DNA from: Dryomyza anilis
Lineage: Eukaryota > Arthropoda > Insecta > Diptera > Dryomyzidae
DNA length: 64,000 nucleotides
NCBI GenBank assembly: GCA_951804985.1
Contig: OX638133.1
Span: forward strand, 5,600,501-5,664,500
Reading direction: 5' to 3'
This document shows positions 1 to 13,145 of this stretch, one piece after another. The notes below the pieces were generated by a model, which saw only the letters and a list, made by a program, of their open reading frames with translations, did not search any database and was not told where the DNA came from. Both the position numbers and the translations under genes were made by a program. Positions within the stretch are counted from its first letter, which is position 1; the number at the start of each line of letters is the position of its first letter.

Positions 1-349
1 TGACAACCTATTTTTTTTTGAATGTCACAAAAAGTTGCTATGACAAATGGCTGCGACCAAAAAAAAAACTATTTAAACAATTATAAAAGCTGTTTTAGAC
101 CAAACTGTTATTTAATTATATTTGGTTTTTTGTTTTGAATGACATAATAGGTGATTTTTCATTTAGACATTTCGTTTTGTATATAGTGATTGGATTTAAG
201 GCGATGTAAAAATCAATTCTCCCAAATAATATCAAAACAAAATTAATTAAATTTTAATTAAATAATTTGTTTTTTACAAATTGATTAAGAAGTTGTTTTA
301 AAAACTTACTACAAAAAAAAAGTTATATGTCTGACAAAAGTGAAACCGA

Positions 350-1515
350 GTGGAAATTAGTTAAGGTTCAGATAAGCCTCATTTCGCATCCTGATCAGAA
401 AACGATATGGCATCCCTACCATAGGCCACCTGAAATGATCCTGATCTGGGTTGATTAGGGTAATCCTAATTTCAAATCCATGTAAGGCAATCTGATCTAT
501 TCGTTAGAATGAATTCTGATCTAAAGCCTACTTGATTGAACCTGTAGCTGATTTCTGCAATTTTGTCGTTCAAAGTTGTCGACTCATATTGTCGATTTAA
601 CGTCAAAATGACGCAATTTTCATTTCTTGTCGAATAATTTTGTGGACATTTGAACAATTTTGACGTCCCAGTAATCGACAATTTTATCGATTGATTTAAA
701 GAAACGAGCTGCTAATCTGACACTTACGAAAAAATTAAAATAGTTTTCAGTTAACACTATTAGTTAAGTTAATGACAAAAAAAACAAGTTTTTATTAAAT
801 TTCATGCAGCTAGAATTTCAATATCCTTGATTAAAAAATATTTGGATTGAGGTACTCCTTTAATTGCTGTCGTGGACTACTTTAAAAAAATCCATGGTTT
901 AGTGTGTTATTTTATCTATAATTTGAACTGGCCTTATTCAAGTGGAGCAAAATTTTTCTGCATTTTAATGAGTTTTTTTTTTTATTAAAGTCTCAAAATT
1001 TACAAGCATTTCAGATTTTCATTTTGGGGATGAGGTCAGGGGTTATAATAAACCATGTTTTCGAACTGCATACAAGTTTGGATGGACCAAAATTTGAATT
1101 AAAAAAACTGACATTATTCAAGTGGAAAATTTAGTGGACATTTAGTACAGTATACAATTACCAGATCAGGATTGCCTGATTCAAAACGTGACACAATTCG
1201 AAGTTGATATCCTGATCAGGTTAACTAATCAAGCTTTCTGTTGTTACCCTTCGATGTATATTTAAATTCATCTCAAAGTGATTTTATCAAATTCTAGCCT
1301 TTACAAAAAAAAAAAAAAGTTTAGTGAACACACAGAATTTTCTCAATAACTTCTGCAGGATTATCAGATTAGAATTCTTTGTATAGGATAGATCAGGTTG
1401 CCTTACGTGCATTTTAAATTAGGATTACCCTATTCGCCGTGATCAGGTTCTTTTCAGGTGACCTTTGGTAGGGATGTCTTCTCGTATTCTGCTCAGGAAC
1501 GAATGCGAAATATAT
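350..1515. mobile_element. Long-inverted-repeat element, about 1.1 kb
   Basis: The arm at about 382-510 (tttcgcatcctgatcag, catccctacca, ccacctgaaa, gggtaatcctaat, gtaaggcaatctgatct) is repeated in reverse complement at about 1375-1510 (same landmarks in reverse order). Arms are about 130 bp and diverged. No coding capacity inside. Related fragments occur in the ced-6 intron at 17860-18250. Non-autonomous DNA transposon or foldback element; family unknown. Confidence 0.65.
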
Positions 1516-1518
1516 TAT

Positions 1519-2310
1519 TATACCCTACACTAAGAGTGAAAGGGTATATTCCATTTGGTACGCCGTTTGTAACACCCAGAAGGAAGCATCTCCGGTATGG
1601 AAAAGTATATATATTCTTGATCAGCATGACGTCCTGAGTTGTTTTAGCGATGTCCGTCTGTCTGTCTGTCTGTCTGTCTATCTGTTGAAATCACTACTAC
1701 TTAAACAATTGAAGAGTTAGATAAATGAAACTCATAATTTAGATTATTTATATATCTACGCTGTATGTGCGAAAAAATTAGGCATTTCCGTTTTTTTGTG
1801 ACCTGTGATCTGACCATTTATATTCAAATAACTCATATAAAATGTACATCTACAGTTCAGTTTTACTCTTTACGTGCTTAGGTAAACTTTTTTGTTCAAA
1901 TATATATTGACATCATGCTGAAATACATGGAAATAATGTTTTCCCGCGAAACGACTTGTGGTTCCCAAAAAAAATCGAAATTCGGTACACCTACCCATTT
2001 GTAAATATGGGTATCAAATGAATGGAAATTCTTCAGCGATTGAAAGTTTGTAGTTATTTTACGAATTTGTTTACCCTGGTGACCTATATACCCACAATGG
2101 TAACCATACATCTGTGTAGGGTATTTATAGTCGGCTTAGACCGACTATAATTTTGATAATCCTAACTATCATAATAACACCAAATTTAAAGTTTCCCATG
2201 TGAGCAAACCTTCCCAACTGGTTTTTAACTTATCTCTATGAAACTGCACACCTTTTTTGACATGTTGACGTATCTGAAATTGACTTTGTATTCAAAGAAT
2301 AACTAAGAAT
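1519..2310 (+). mobile_element. mini-me/DINE-1-like (Helentron-type) non-autonomous element, copy A
   Basis: Starts tataccctacac; contains gtatatatattcttgatcag followed by a GTCY run (about 1649-1680), and near its end the hairpin tatagtcgg-cttaga-ccgactata (2126-2149). These are landmarks of dipteran mini-me/DINE-1 repeats. The tail after the hairpin (cccatgtgag, ttcccaact) is shared with copy B. Confidence 0.75.
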
Positions 2311-2785
2311 TAGTTATTAGATTTTGGTTTTATTCTATAATAAAAATTTAAGAACATTTTTAATATAATTCAATACAACTTGATATTTATTTTTCATCCC
2401 AGTAGTAAATTTGTCCAGGCCTTGTCAACAGAAGTCCTGCTATAACAACTTCTTAGCATGCTCAATACACATTCTACCATCAGTGAAGCTCTAGTGTACT
2501 TCCAAAACACCTTCTAAAGAATCGGCGCCAAACGATTTGGTGACTATTTCTAATATTTTTCAAATACAATAGCGAAGCGTCTACTAATGGAATGCTAACA
2601 GTAATAAGTCAAACTCTTTTCTGAGACCTTCTGAGAGCCGTTCTTTGAGAAACGAATAGTGAAGTCCTACAAAAATGTTCATTTCATATAAAAAAAGAAG
2701 AAAGGAAATCATTTAGTCGGAACCGGGTTCTACCTGCTTGAGAAACAGTGCTTCTTACGCCTGAAATTTACTACTAGGATTTTTA

Positions 2786-3015
2786 TAGAATTTTGTATGA
2801 AATATTTTTAAATATTCCATAATATTTATATATTTAAAAATGTTTCCCATGCCCAAAATGTAAACAATGCTAGAAATGAGAGAGAAATATTTTTCCAACA
2901 TAGAATTTTATATGAAATATTTTTAAATATTCCATAATATTATTAATTCAAAAATGTTTCCTATGCCCAAAATGTAAAAAATGCTATAAATGAGAGAAAA
3001 GTATTTGAAACATTT
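2786..3015. repeat. Tandem duplication, about 116 bp x 2
   Basis: gaattttgtatgaaatattt at 2788 and gaattttatatgaaatattt at 2904 start two similar copies, each continuing with atgcccaaaatgtaaa and aatgagaga. Confidence 0.8.
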
Positions 3016-4284
3016 TTTGTATTTTCTTAAAACATGCGTTTTGATCAACTGCATTACAATTCTAGCTCTATCTAATTTTAGTTAATAGTATTAATTTTTG
3101 TGTTACTAACTAGAAGGTGCCAAGTAAATTTAATTATATTATTTTCTGAGAAATGAGAGATTTAAAAATTGTGTAAACAAGTCAGGATAATTCGAACGAA
3201 TCCTAAGTGAACTAGGTTAACTTATTTAAGGCTATATTTATAAAACACTGCTCAGGAATGCATAAGGTTTCCCCATGTAGTGAAAACTTTTCTCAACCAG
3301 ACACTATCCAGATACTAAATATGAATTTCCTGAACGAATTTCCACTCAGGTTAACTTCAATACTTTTTCGTTTTGGTTTAAATTCCTGATTTTATTAAAC
3401 CAATACTTCTAGAATATTAAATTTAAACTTTGATGGACGGTTTTTCATAATTGATATTTTTTTATTAAATCGGTTGAAAATTGAAAAACATTACACTAAG
3501 ATAGAGGGAAAATAAATTAAATTTATGAATCTACACTCCAAATGAAAAGTCTGTAACAGTAGCAAAAAAGGTTGCCAATATATCAAAAATGTTTTCTGAA
3601 AAGATGAAAGCGTCGGATTTTGTTGAAACAGCAAATGACAGCTGTTTCTGTAAACTTTTTGTATGCTATTAGAGCAGACAATTTTAGCTGTTTTAACTAT
3701 TTTTTTTGCTGTTAGCTCCAATTCATAAAAAGAAAATTAAAAAAATATATTTTTTTATACTTTTTGTATTTTTATATTATTCTTTTTTTATTATATTTTT
3801 TTTATTTATCTAATTTTTTTATTTTACCTTTATTTCACTCTTGCATGCGTGCATTATTATTACGTAGAAGAAATATCTTTTTTAAATAAACATGTTGTCG
3901 AATAAGAGTCTACGAATTATAAACACATTTAGAAGCAGCGTATCGTGACTATGGCGCTATCTAGCTACACTAGCAAAATCTTGATCACTAGCAGAACTTA
4001 GATTCCCAGCAAACAGTTCGCAATTGCAAATAAAAGTATGCTGTAAATGCAATTTAAAGTTTGTTAAAATTTAACATTCAGAGTTTGCTATTAATAGCAG
4101 ATTTTTTATTTTGAGTGTAGATTTGAATATATTGGTAATTGTGTATATTTGACATGGGTTTAATTATAATTTCTTTATTACCTATTTCATATAATTTAAA
4201 ATGTAGCCCATTCGTAATAGTATTTAATAGAAAGTATGTTATGATCGAGAACTGATCAATGTATTTTTACCATGTAATAATCTG

Positions 4285-4592
4285 TAGCCACGGTAGCTCA
4301 GTGGTTAGTGCGTTGGACTGCTAGCCGAAAGGTCCCCGGTTCAAGCCTGGACTGGGGCTAACAACATCTTTTCATAGAAACATTTTTCTATACCGCGCTA
4401 CCTCTCGGCAGTAAATGGCAAACCTACGAGAGTAAAACATTGCCTATGAAAAGCTCTCACTCGCCGTTCGGATTCGGCAATAAACTGTAGGTCCCACCAC
4501 TTTGAGTACAAATGTAACACGCACAGCTCAAAATGGTGAGAGAGCTCGGCCTAAGTTCTAATAGGACTGTAGTGCCAAACTATTATTATTAT
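4285..4592 (+). mobile_element. tRNA-derived SINE (family 1), copy 1
   Basis: A 308-bp SINE with a tRNA-like head: A-box ggtagctcagtggtt, B-box ggttcaagcct, and acceptor-stem-like tagccac and ggggcta ends. It has a 230-bp body and an (ATT)n tail. Flanked by the direct repeat taataatctg (4275-4284 and 4593-4602), a target-site duplication. The anticodon region gttggactgcta resembles tRNA-Ser(GCT) (from memory). Confidence 0.9.
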
Positions 4593-5721
4593 TAATAATC
4601 TGACCAATTACATGACAAACATAATCTAGAAATTTACTCAATTAGGGTAGAAATCAAACCTAATTGGGTAAATTTCTACTAGGCTAGGTTGGTATACCTA
4701 ATTTCGTTTATAGTTTGACTAACTATGCTACGGTTCTGAAACGTGCACCAAAGTATTACAATTTACTACATATTCTATTTAACTTTATTAGTTTTTGCCT
4801 CGGTGTTGTCTTTTAAATCACTTTTAGATTTAATAGTATCTAAAATATCATTAAAAGGAATGAATGGTATATGTGTTGTATAAAATACTTAAAGAAATTT
4901 GTAAAACGTAGTGGCTTAGGTTTATTTCTATGGCAGAAGTACAGTAAGATATGACATTTATTGAGTTATGTAATATAACCACTATTTATTAAAGACATTT
5001 TAATTATTTTGATTATATTATATAATTTTAGATTATGTGTGCTTATTTTAAGCAAGCATTTTTGGCAAGTGTAAAACTACTACAGCGTATATTTTTACAA
5101 AACCCATTTCTGTTAATTTATGTACGTGCGTGTGTGTGTCCGCGTTTTATTTTTTTTTTGTAATATTTGTGCACGAGCAAACAATTACAGCAACCATCCA
5201 AAACCAAAAAAAAAAAAATAAATAATAAGTAAATGAAAATTGTTTAAATCCAACTAAAACTAATTCGAGTGTGAGTCCAACTTTGAAGCAAAAACAGCAA
5301 CATGTTGCAATATTGTTACACTTAAAACACATTAATAAATATCATTAATAAATAGCCTGTTACTAGGTAGGTAGGCTCTTATATAGGCAACCTAAATTTT
5401 TGTACACATAGAGAATTGTACACAAATTGAATTTACAACTGTGACAATTTTACAACTCATTTTTACATTGGATTAACCAATTTTTAAACTAAATTTAACC
5501 ATAAAAACAATAAATACAACTAATTTTAAATTACAAATTGTGCATAAAAACGACTAAATCATTGTAATTTTAGAAAAAATAGTAATAAGAGCTAAAAACA
5601 GAAAATAACTATTTGTGCTGTCAGTTTAACCAACAAAAATTTCTTATTTACTACTGCACCAGTAAAATAACCAACATGTTTTGAGCCGATTCAGTTTCTA
5701 AATTTTTCCTAAATTTGACTT

Positions 5722-5730
5722 ATAATAATA

Positions 5731-5768
<38 letters not shown>

Positions 5769-5779
5769 TAATAATAATT
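5722..5779. repeat. (AAT)n microsatellite
   Basis: Nearly uninterrupted aat/taa trinucleotide run. Confidence 0.95.
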
Positions 5780-6231
5780 TTTAACATATTTTACTTTTTG
5801 GATTGGTAAAAGAAACCCAGTATGAAATTTGATGTATGTAATGTATGACCACATTTTTACAGTCGATACCTGAGGCATCCACTCTTTCATCGCAAATCAG
5901 GTTTAAAATTACACAGGATAAAATGACCATGAGCGCAACGAACGAACTGAGATGAAGAATCAAACCGAAATTTTAATTTTTAATCATTAAATGGCCCTAT
6001 TCTCCCTTTAAATCGATTCTTCAGTGTCACTTTTATAATTACATCGGCCACTCAGATTCATTTGAATTACTAATTTTTGTATATTTAATGAATTTTAGGT
6101 TATTAATAATTTTAGAAATTATTTATCTATTATTGACTAGTTCACCGAGTGGAGTTCAATTAGCTCGTATAGCCAATCGGCCCAGACGAGTGCCTTTGCC
6201 CGAGCTGGGATTTGAACCTTTGAAACATTTA

Positions 6232-6638
6232 GCGTATTCACAGTTTCATGGTATTGGTACGACATTGAACGAATTCGACAGTACGGCAATTGAACTGTGA
6301 GCACTTTTCCCCTTGTTAAAATATTTCGTCATATAAATGCAGTTGATTTTTATAAAATTAGTATTTTTTGAAATTATCATAAATATTCCTCGATTTCAAA
6401 TGAAAAAAAATAAATTAACATTTTATGTGCACTATTTGTCTTCAATTTCACAATTTTTCTGCATTTCACAAAATACGACACCAAAAAACATGCCTCAGGG
6501 CTACTCTCAAATACAACACTTGTGGTATTTCACTTTTATAAGGGATGCAACAACAAATTGACGTTACTGTGTTATTTTATAGTATATATACGACATGGTA
6601 CGAATACCATACTAAAATACGATGAACTGTGAATACGC
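6232..6638. mobile_element. TIR MITE (GCGTATTCACAG family), copy A
   Basis: Begins gcgtattcacagtttcatgg and ends gatgaactgtgaatacgc: inverted termini of about 24 bp. The flanks read tta and taa, extending the palindrome. No coding capacity; ORFs here are not genes. A second copy lies 1.7 kb away. Confidence 0.85.
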
Positions 6639-7934
6639 TAATTGTAACTTAACCGCGGATTTTGTAATTTAATCTATTACATAGTTAAATTTAGTTTTTA
6701 CAATTTGTGTAGGTCAGATATAGTTTTTTTTATATATTTTGCAAACCCAAAAAATTAACAGCGTAAATTTGATGTGTGTATTTTTTTGTTGTTATTATTA
6801 CTGTCGTTTCTGTAGTTGTTGTTGTGTTTATTGTTGTTTTTCAATTGTTTCTATTGTTGATGTTGTTGCTCTCATTATTGACCACCTGTAAGTGGTCGTA
6901 TACACTCTGAAAAAATACCATGTAGTTAATAGTTTTTTATTTTATTAAAATTGTTTTAGCTATTAAAAATACTGAATACTATGACATTATTTTTGAGTTA
7001 AAATTAAATAAAAAAAGTTGAATACTTTGTAATCCATTTTAAATCAATAATATATTTTTTTAAAGTGCACATTTCCTCCACTTTAATTTCATTTCATAAA
7101 AGCAACAACGAAAATTGCTTCTTATTAGAAAGTTTTTCCACGCTACAAATGAAACAACTAAAAATTTACAACAAATTGCAATTTTCATTTAAATAGCTAT
7201 CTGTTATATTTTTTATTTTATCTATTTTTTATTATTTTCGCATTGCTGACGCCTACAAATCATTTGTTGTGTTGCAGTCATTAATTTTGTTAATTGGCAT
7301 GTTTTACCTTTAAAATTGTTGACAAACATTTTGTTGAGAAAAGTAAATTACAAATTACTATTTATTTTACTGATATTTCTATTATTTCATACAAAATTTT
7401 GAGGCATTCAGTGAAAAGTGTTGTTCATTGTGGTAAAACCATTATGTTTTAAACATAGTTATATTTGACTACCATATCATATTATTACACTCTAATTTTA
7501 CACGATATAAATGACTAAAACAATGATATTGTTTTAGGCAGATTGTTTACACAAATTGATTGAGAGATATCGATAAGATATCATTTGGTATAAGGAAATG
7601 TTTTAACATTCAAAGTTTTTCTAGTAAATTTGCTAATGTTATGATAGTTTTAGTAAAAATTGCAAAAAAAAATAATTTGTCATATCATTTATAATACCAA
7701 CCCGAATCAAAATTTAGTTCAGCATGATATCATGGTCTGTTCCAGTGTGTATGACTAGAAGACACATTATAAATTTCTTGATTTAACATGTGAAGCTATT
7801 TGAAGTTTCTATTCTATTTGAAATTTCTTTTCTGATCCATCCTCGAATTTAAATCGTTCTGGAACTCTTTTTGAGCCCTTTCAAAGAAAAAAAAATAGTT
7901 TTCTAAACACAGAAAGTTGTCAGAGTGACAATTA

Positions 7935-8336
7935 GCGTATTCACAGTTTCATGGTATTAGTACGACATGGTACGAATACGACAATTGAACTATGAGCACC
8001 ACTTTTCTACTTGTTAAAAAATTTGTCAAATACATGCAGCTGATTCTGATAAAATTTGTATTTTTTGAAATTATCATAAATATTCCTCGATTTCACAAGA
8101 AAAACAATTAAATTAATATTTTATGTGCACTATTTTTCTTCAATTTCACATTTCTTCTTTATATCACAAATTACGACACCGAAAAACATGCCTCAGGGCT
8201 ACTCTCAAATAAAACACTTGTGGTATTTCACTTTTACAAGGGATGCAACATCAAATTGACGTTTCTGTGTTATTTTATAGTATATATACTACATGGTACG
8301 CATACCATATTAAAATACGATGAACTGTGAATACGC
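7935..8336. mobile_element. TIR MITE (GCGTATTCACAG family), copy B
   Basis: Same orientation, termini and interior (acatgcctcagggctactct, cacttgtggtatttcac) as copy A; 402 bp. Confidence 0.85.
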
Positions 8337-8763
8337 CAAATGTGTAATACTTGTTTTTAAATTCTTTCTGTTTTGCTATTCCGAAATTCGGTTCGATGTG
8401 TAATATAAAAGAAACGTATTTCAATTGAATTGAATCCGCTCAAGAGTGCTGTGAAATGAATTTATAGGAAATATTGTTGTCGCGTATTTGAATGTTGATA
8501 AAAATTTAATTTCAGTCTACTTTTCATTAAATATCGATTAAAATACTATCGAAAACGGGAATATTTCCTTTTTCCTAATATTCACACCAAAAACCTAATA
8601 TTATTTGATATGAGTAATTGTTGGTTTCCATAAAAATTACAAAACATTTATAAGTATGAAGTAATTAATTTGTAAACATCCATCAGTTTCGACCACACAG
8701 TTACTCACTTCCCTGTCAGTGGTCGTGTCAGTCGTCTGACCGATCGTCGTTGTCGTTGTAACA

Positions 8764-8841
8764 ATGACTTCCGCAGCGATTGCAATTGCTTCAAGAGCTG
8801 CCGCCGCTGCCGTCTGTCAGAGTCTGTTGACCAAATACAGG
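8764..8841 (+). CDS. Candidate upstream exon, possibly an alternative 5' exon of ced-6
   Basis: ATG at 8764 opens 26 codons, MTSAAIAIASRAAAAAVCQS then LLTKYR. It is preceded by about 80 bp of less AT-rich, CGTCGT-rich leader (8690-8763) and followed abruptly by AT-rich DNA after AGG|gtgttt, as at an exon end. If spliced two bases later (8843) the phase fits the open 15240-15293 segment of ced-6. This is an inference: the donor is weak and 6.4 kb of satellite separates the two. It could instead be UTR or another gene. Confidence 0.35.
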
Positions 8842-9483
8842 GTGTTTGTTGATTTGCATATTTTTCACTTTTTCAACCACCATATGTGGTTCTTATTACT
8901 TTCACTGTGTCTTAATATTTTTTGTTTTATTTTTTTATTGTTACTTTTTGTTGCCAACGAAAGTGACAACGTTTTTGCCATTTATGGGCTGCAGCGATAT
9001 CGTTCGATTTTTAGGTTTTTTTTTTAATAAAAATTCCATTTTATGCTATATATTTTATTATTATAATTTACAAGCGCTGCTTGAACTTGTAACTTGCAAA
9101 ATAAATGAAATGAAATATAATAAAATAATTTGCATTGATAACCATATCAGCGCAGGAAATTTACTCGGCGACCTCTGTCTCACCCTCTCCATTATTTTGC
9201 CACGACATTTGTACCGACTATAAAGTGTTTTTGTTTTGCGGTCTTCAACACCAGAGCAAAGATTATGCATCGTGCAATTAAATCGCCAGAGAGTCTTAAT
9301 TGCTTTAATTATGTCTGTCCGCGCGTCCGTTTGTTGTACATGCTGCCATCTGAGCGGACATTAACTCAACTTGTTGTTTCGACGTTATTTCGTAAGATCC
9401 ATGTCTTTGACGTTTGAGGGTACAGTGGTCAAAATTAGATAAAGTTCACAAATATTGGTCATTTTTAAAATATATTTTTTTAA

Positions 9484-10845
9484 TGATTATGAATTCTCGG
9501 ATAAAATATGAGTTTTTGATGAAAATATGAATTTTTGATGAAACTATGAATTTTTGATGAAAATATGAATTTTCGTTGAAGTTATGAATTTTCGATGAAA
9601 ATATGTATTCTCGATGATAATATGAATTTTCGATGAAAATATGAATTTTCGATGAAAATATGAGTTTTCGATGCAAATATGAATTTTCGATGAAAATATG
9701 AGTTTTCGATGAAAATATGAATTTTCGAAGAAAATATGAATTTTTGTTGAAATTATGAATTTTTGATAAAAATATGAATTTGCGATGAAAATATGAATTT
9801 TCGATGAAAATATGAATTTTCGTTGAAAATATGAATTTTTGTTGAATTTATGAATTTTTGTTGAAATTATGAATTTTTGATAAAATATGAATTTTCGAAA
9901 AAATTAAAAATTATTGAAAATATTATTTTTATATAAAATATAAATTTTCGATGAAAATATGAATTGTCGATGCAAATTTGAATTTTCGATGAAAATATGA
10001 GTTTTCGATGAAAATATGAATTTTCGATGAAAATATGATTTTTCGTTGAAAATATGAATTTTCGATGAAAATATGAATTTTCGATGAAGATATGAATTTT
10101 CGATGAATCTATGAATTTTCGTTGAAATTATGAATTTTCGATGAAAATATGAATTTTCAATGAAAATATGAGTTTTCGATGAAAATATGAATTTTCGATA
10201 AAAATATGAATTTTCGATGAAAATGTGAATTTTCGATAAAAATATGAATTTTCGATGAAAATATGAATTTTCGATGAAAATATGAGTTCTCGATGAATTT
10301 ATGAATTTTCGATGAAAATATGAATTTTCGATGAAAATATGAATTTTCGATGAAAATATGAATTTTCGATGAAACTATGAATTTTCGATGAAAATATGAA
10401 TTTTCGATGAAACTATGAATTTTCGATGAAAATATGAATTTTCGTTGAAAATATGAATTTTCGATAAAAATATGAATTTTCGATGAAAATATGAATTTTC
10501 GATGAAAATATGAATTTTCGATGAAAATATGAGTTCTCGATGAATATATGAATTTTCGATGAAAATATGAATTTTCGATGAAAATATGAATTTTCGATGA
10601 ATATATGAATTTTTGATGAAAATATGAATTTTCGATGAAAATATGAATTTTCGATGAAAATATGAATTTTCGATGAAACTATGAATTTTCGATGAAAATA
10701 TGAATTTTCGATGAAACTATGAATTTTCGATGAAAATATGAATTTTCGTTGAAAATATGAATTTTCGTTGAAAATATGAATTTTCGATGAAACTATGAAT
10801 TTTCGTTGAAAATATGAATTTTCGATGAAGATGTGAATTTTTTTT
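9484..10845 (+). repeat. 19-bp satellite array 1
   Basis: About 70 tandem copies of the 19-mer atgaattttcgatgaaaat with few substitutions (gatgaa/gttgaa/gataaa variants). It is most homogeneous at 9950-10830 and degenerate at the left end. Open frames in it arise because 19 is not divisible by 3 and the unit lacks stops in most phases. Confidence 0.97.
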
Positions 10846-10849
10846 TAAA

Positions 10850-12926
10850 ATGTAAAATTTCGTAAAATATTTAAATTTCAATTTAATTTTCGATTACTAG
10901 TTACATTTTAATTAGTGCCAACTTTTACCGCAGTTATAAATTTTTATAAATTTAACTTACTTTTAAAAGAAAATTTAAATCATTATATTTTTGAAATTAA
11001 TTCAACAAAAAGCTATTAGTAGCACTGATTTATATCTTACTTTGAAACTAAAAAAAAAAACGAAACATAATTTATATAAAATGACAAACAGCTATATTTT
11101 ATTTAATGATTTAATTACTTTTAGTTAATTGTCTATTTTTTAATTACATTTTCGGTCGACAGCAATCGCCTGTGAGTTGTGTCTAATTTTGAATATATCC
11201 GACTCCAGACACAGCGTGTTAATCGAAGAAATTTTTACAGATATTGTACAGATTTAAATGAAAAATATTTAATTACCCGAGACTCGTGTAAAATGATAAA
11301 AAATGCATTGATTGCATCAGATGCTGCTGTACACACGAAGTTCTTTTTTTTAGATTTCTCTTAATAGTTTTTAATTTTTAAACTAACTAATGATCATGCT
11401 ACGAATGAGAACGTTTATGATGATTATAATTTTGTTTCTTTTTTAAGCTATTTAAAGCGTTTGTTTCCGTATAAAGTCGTCGGTATTAGGGGGGGTTCTG
11501 AAGTGTTAGAACGTCGTTTTTTGCATTTAAATCTTTTCCGACGTTTGTTAATGACATTAAGTGTCATCATCTTCTCGATCTCTCTACCGCAGTCTCGTAA
11601 TTAGCATAGACATTTTTGTATTTAATATTCTTAACAAAGATGAATTGAAATGAAATGCGCTGCGCTTCAGTGGAAAAATGTAGGAAAACAGTACGATCGA
11701 CCAATGAATGCAGTCAGTGCAGCTGCACCGTTTAGGAATATTTTGCATATTAATTCAAAGTTAAACACGACTGTATAAATTAAGATCATCATGCATTAAA
11801 ACATTTTATAATTAATTTTTAATTTGAAAATGTTTATTGTTTTTTTTTTTTATTATTATTTTAAATACTAATTATGTTTTTAATTAATATTCGATTTTGT
11901 TAAGTATGTACAAAGTAAACAGATTCCTATACAAACATGATACTGGGATTATTATAAAATTCCAGTATTTTCGAGATTTTTAAAATTAATCTATGTAATA
12001 AATGGTTTTAATCAACAATCTATATGAATCTATTCGAATCATAACCGAAAGGCTTATACTAAAGTCAGAAATAAATGGATTTCATAATTATACGGTTTCG
12101 AGAACAAAAATAACGTTAATACTAAAATCGAAATAGAACCAACCGTAAATTTAAAAACCGTAACCCAAAAAGGGAAAAAACCTAAAATCGAAATAGCTAC
12201 TTTCAATTCTTATCTTAGTCTGTCATATTTTGTCAAAAAGTACCATAACTTAAATAGTATTTTACAGTTAATGAATATTACGACTGCTAGTCTTGATTAT
12301 AAATTCCAATGGTCAGTTCCCGATTATAAAAATACTCGTCTCTGTAAAAATTTGAAATAATTTAAGTCGTAAAGATATTTATTAAAATATTTTTAATATC
12401 TGTGCAGAATTCTTCAAATAACTCTGTTTCCAGTTGTGTGTTCGCAATTAATTACAACTCTCAGACGATTGTTGTCGAACGAAAATGTAATTAACATTAA
12501 TAATTAACTAGAAATAATTAACTAAATGAGTTAATAAATAAAAAATTGCTTTATTTTTTATAAATTATGCTTTGTTTTTTTTTTTCTTAAAAAGTAAGCT
12601 ATAAATCAGAGCTATTAATAGCTTTTCGCACAAAACCTTAAATGATTTACACAATTGTTGAAAAATTTAATGATTAAAATTTTCATTTAAATTTATTTAA
12701 ATAGATAAAATTTTAATAACTATATTTATTAAGTTACTTTAAATTTATAATTATATAATATTACCATGGATGTAATTAAAATTAAATGAAAATTAATTAA
12801 TTAAATTAAAATTAATTCAAAATTTTCAGTAAAGATTCACCCCCATATTATGTAAAAATAAACGAAAACGAAAAGTGATTCGTCAAAAATTCCAGTGACA
12901 ACTTTTGTTTACTGGTTCGTCATCAT
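10850..12926. other. AT-rich spacer between the satellite arrays; no gene seen
   Basis: Poly-A/T runs and short ORFs without coding character. Nothing else recognised. Confidence 0.6.
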
Positions 12927-13066
12927 TATACCCTACACCTATTATGTACAGGGTATATTAAGTTTGTGCATATATTGTAACGCACCTTAGGATGGAAAAG
13001 TATATATATTCTTGATCAGCATCACTACCCGAGTCCGTTTAGCCATGTACGTCTGTCCGTCTGTCC

Positions 13067-13104
<38 letters not shown>

Positions 13105-13106
13105 CC

Positions 13107-13145
<39 letters not shown>

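Noticed and set aside
4285..4360. A functional tRNA gene
   Set aside because: The same sequence heads seven SINE copies with 3' bodies and target duplications; stems contain mismatches.
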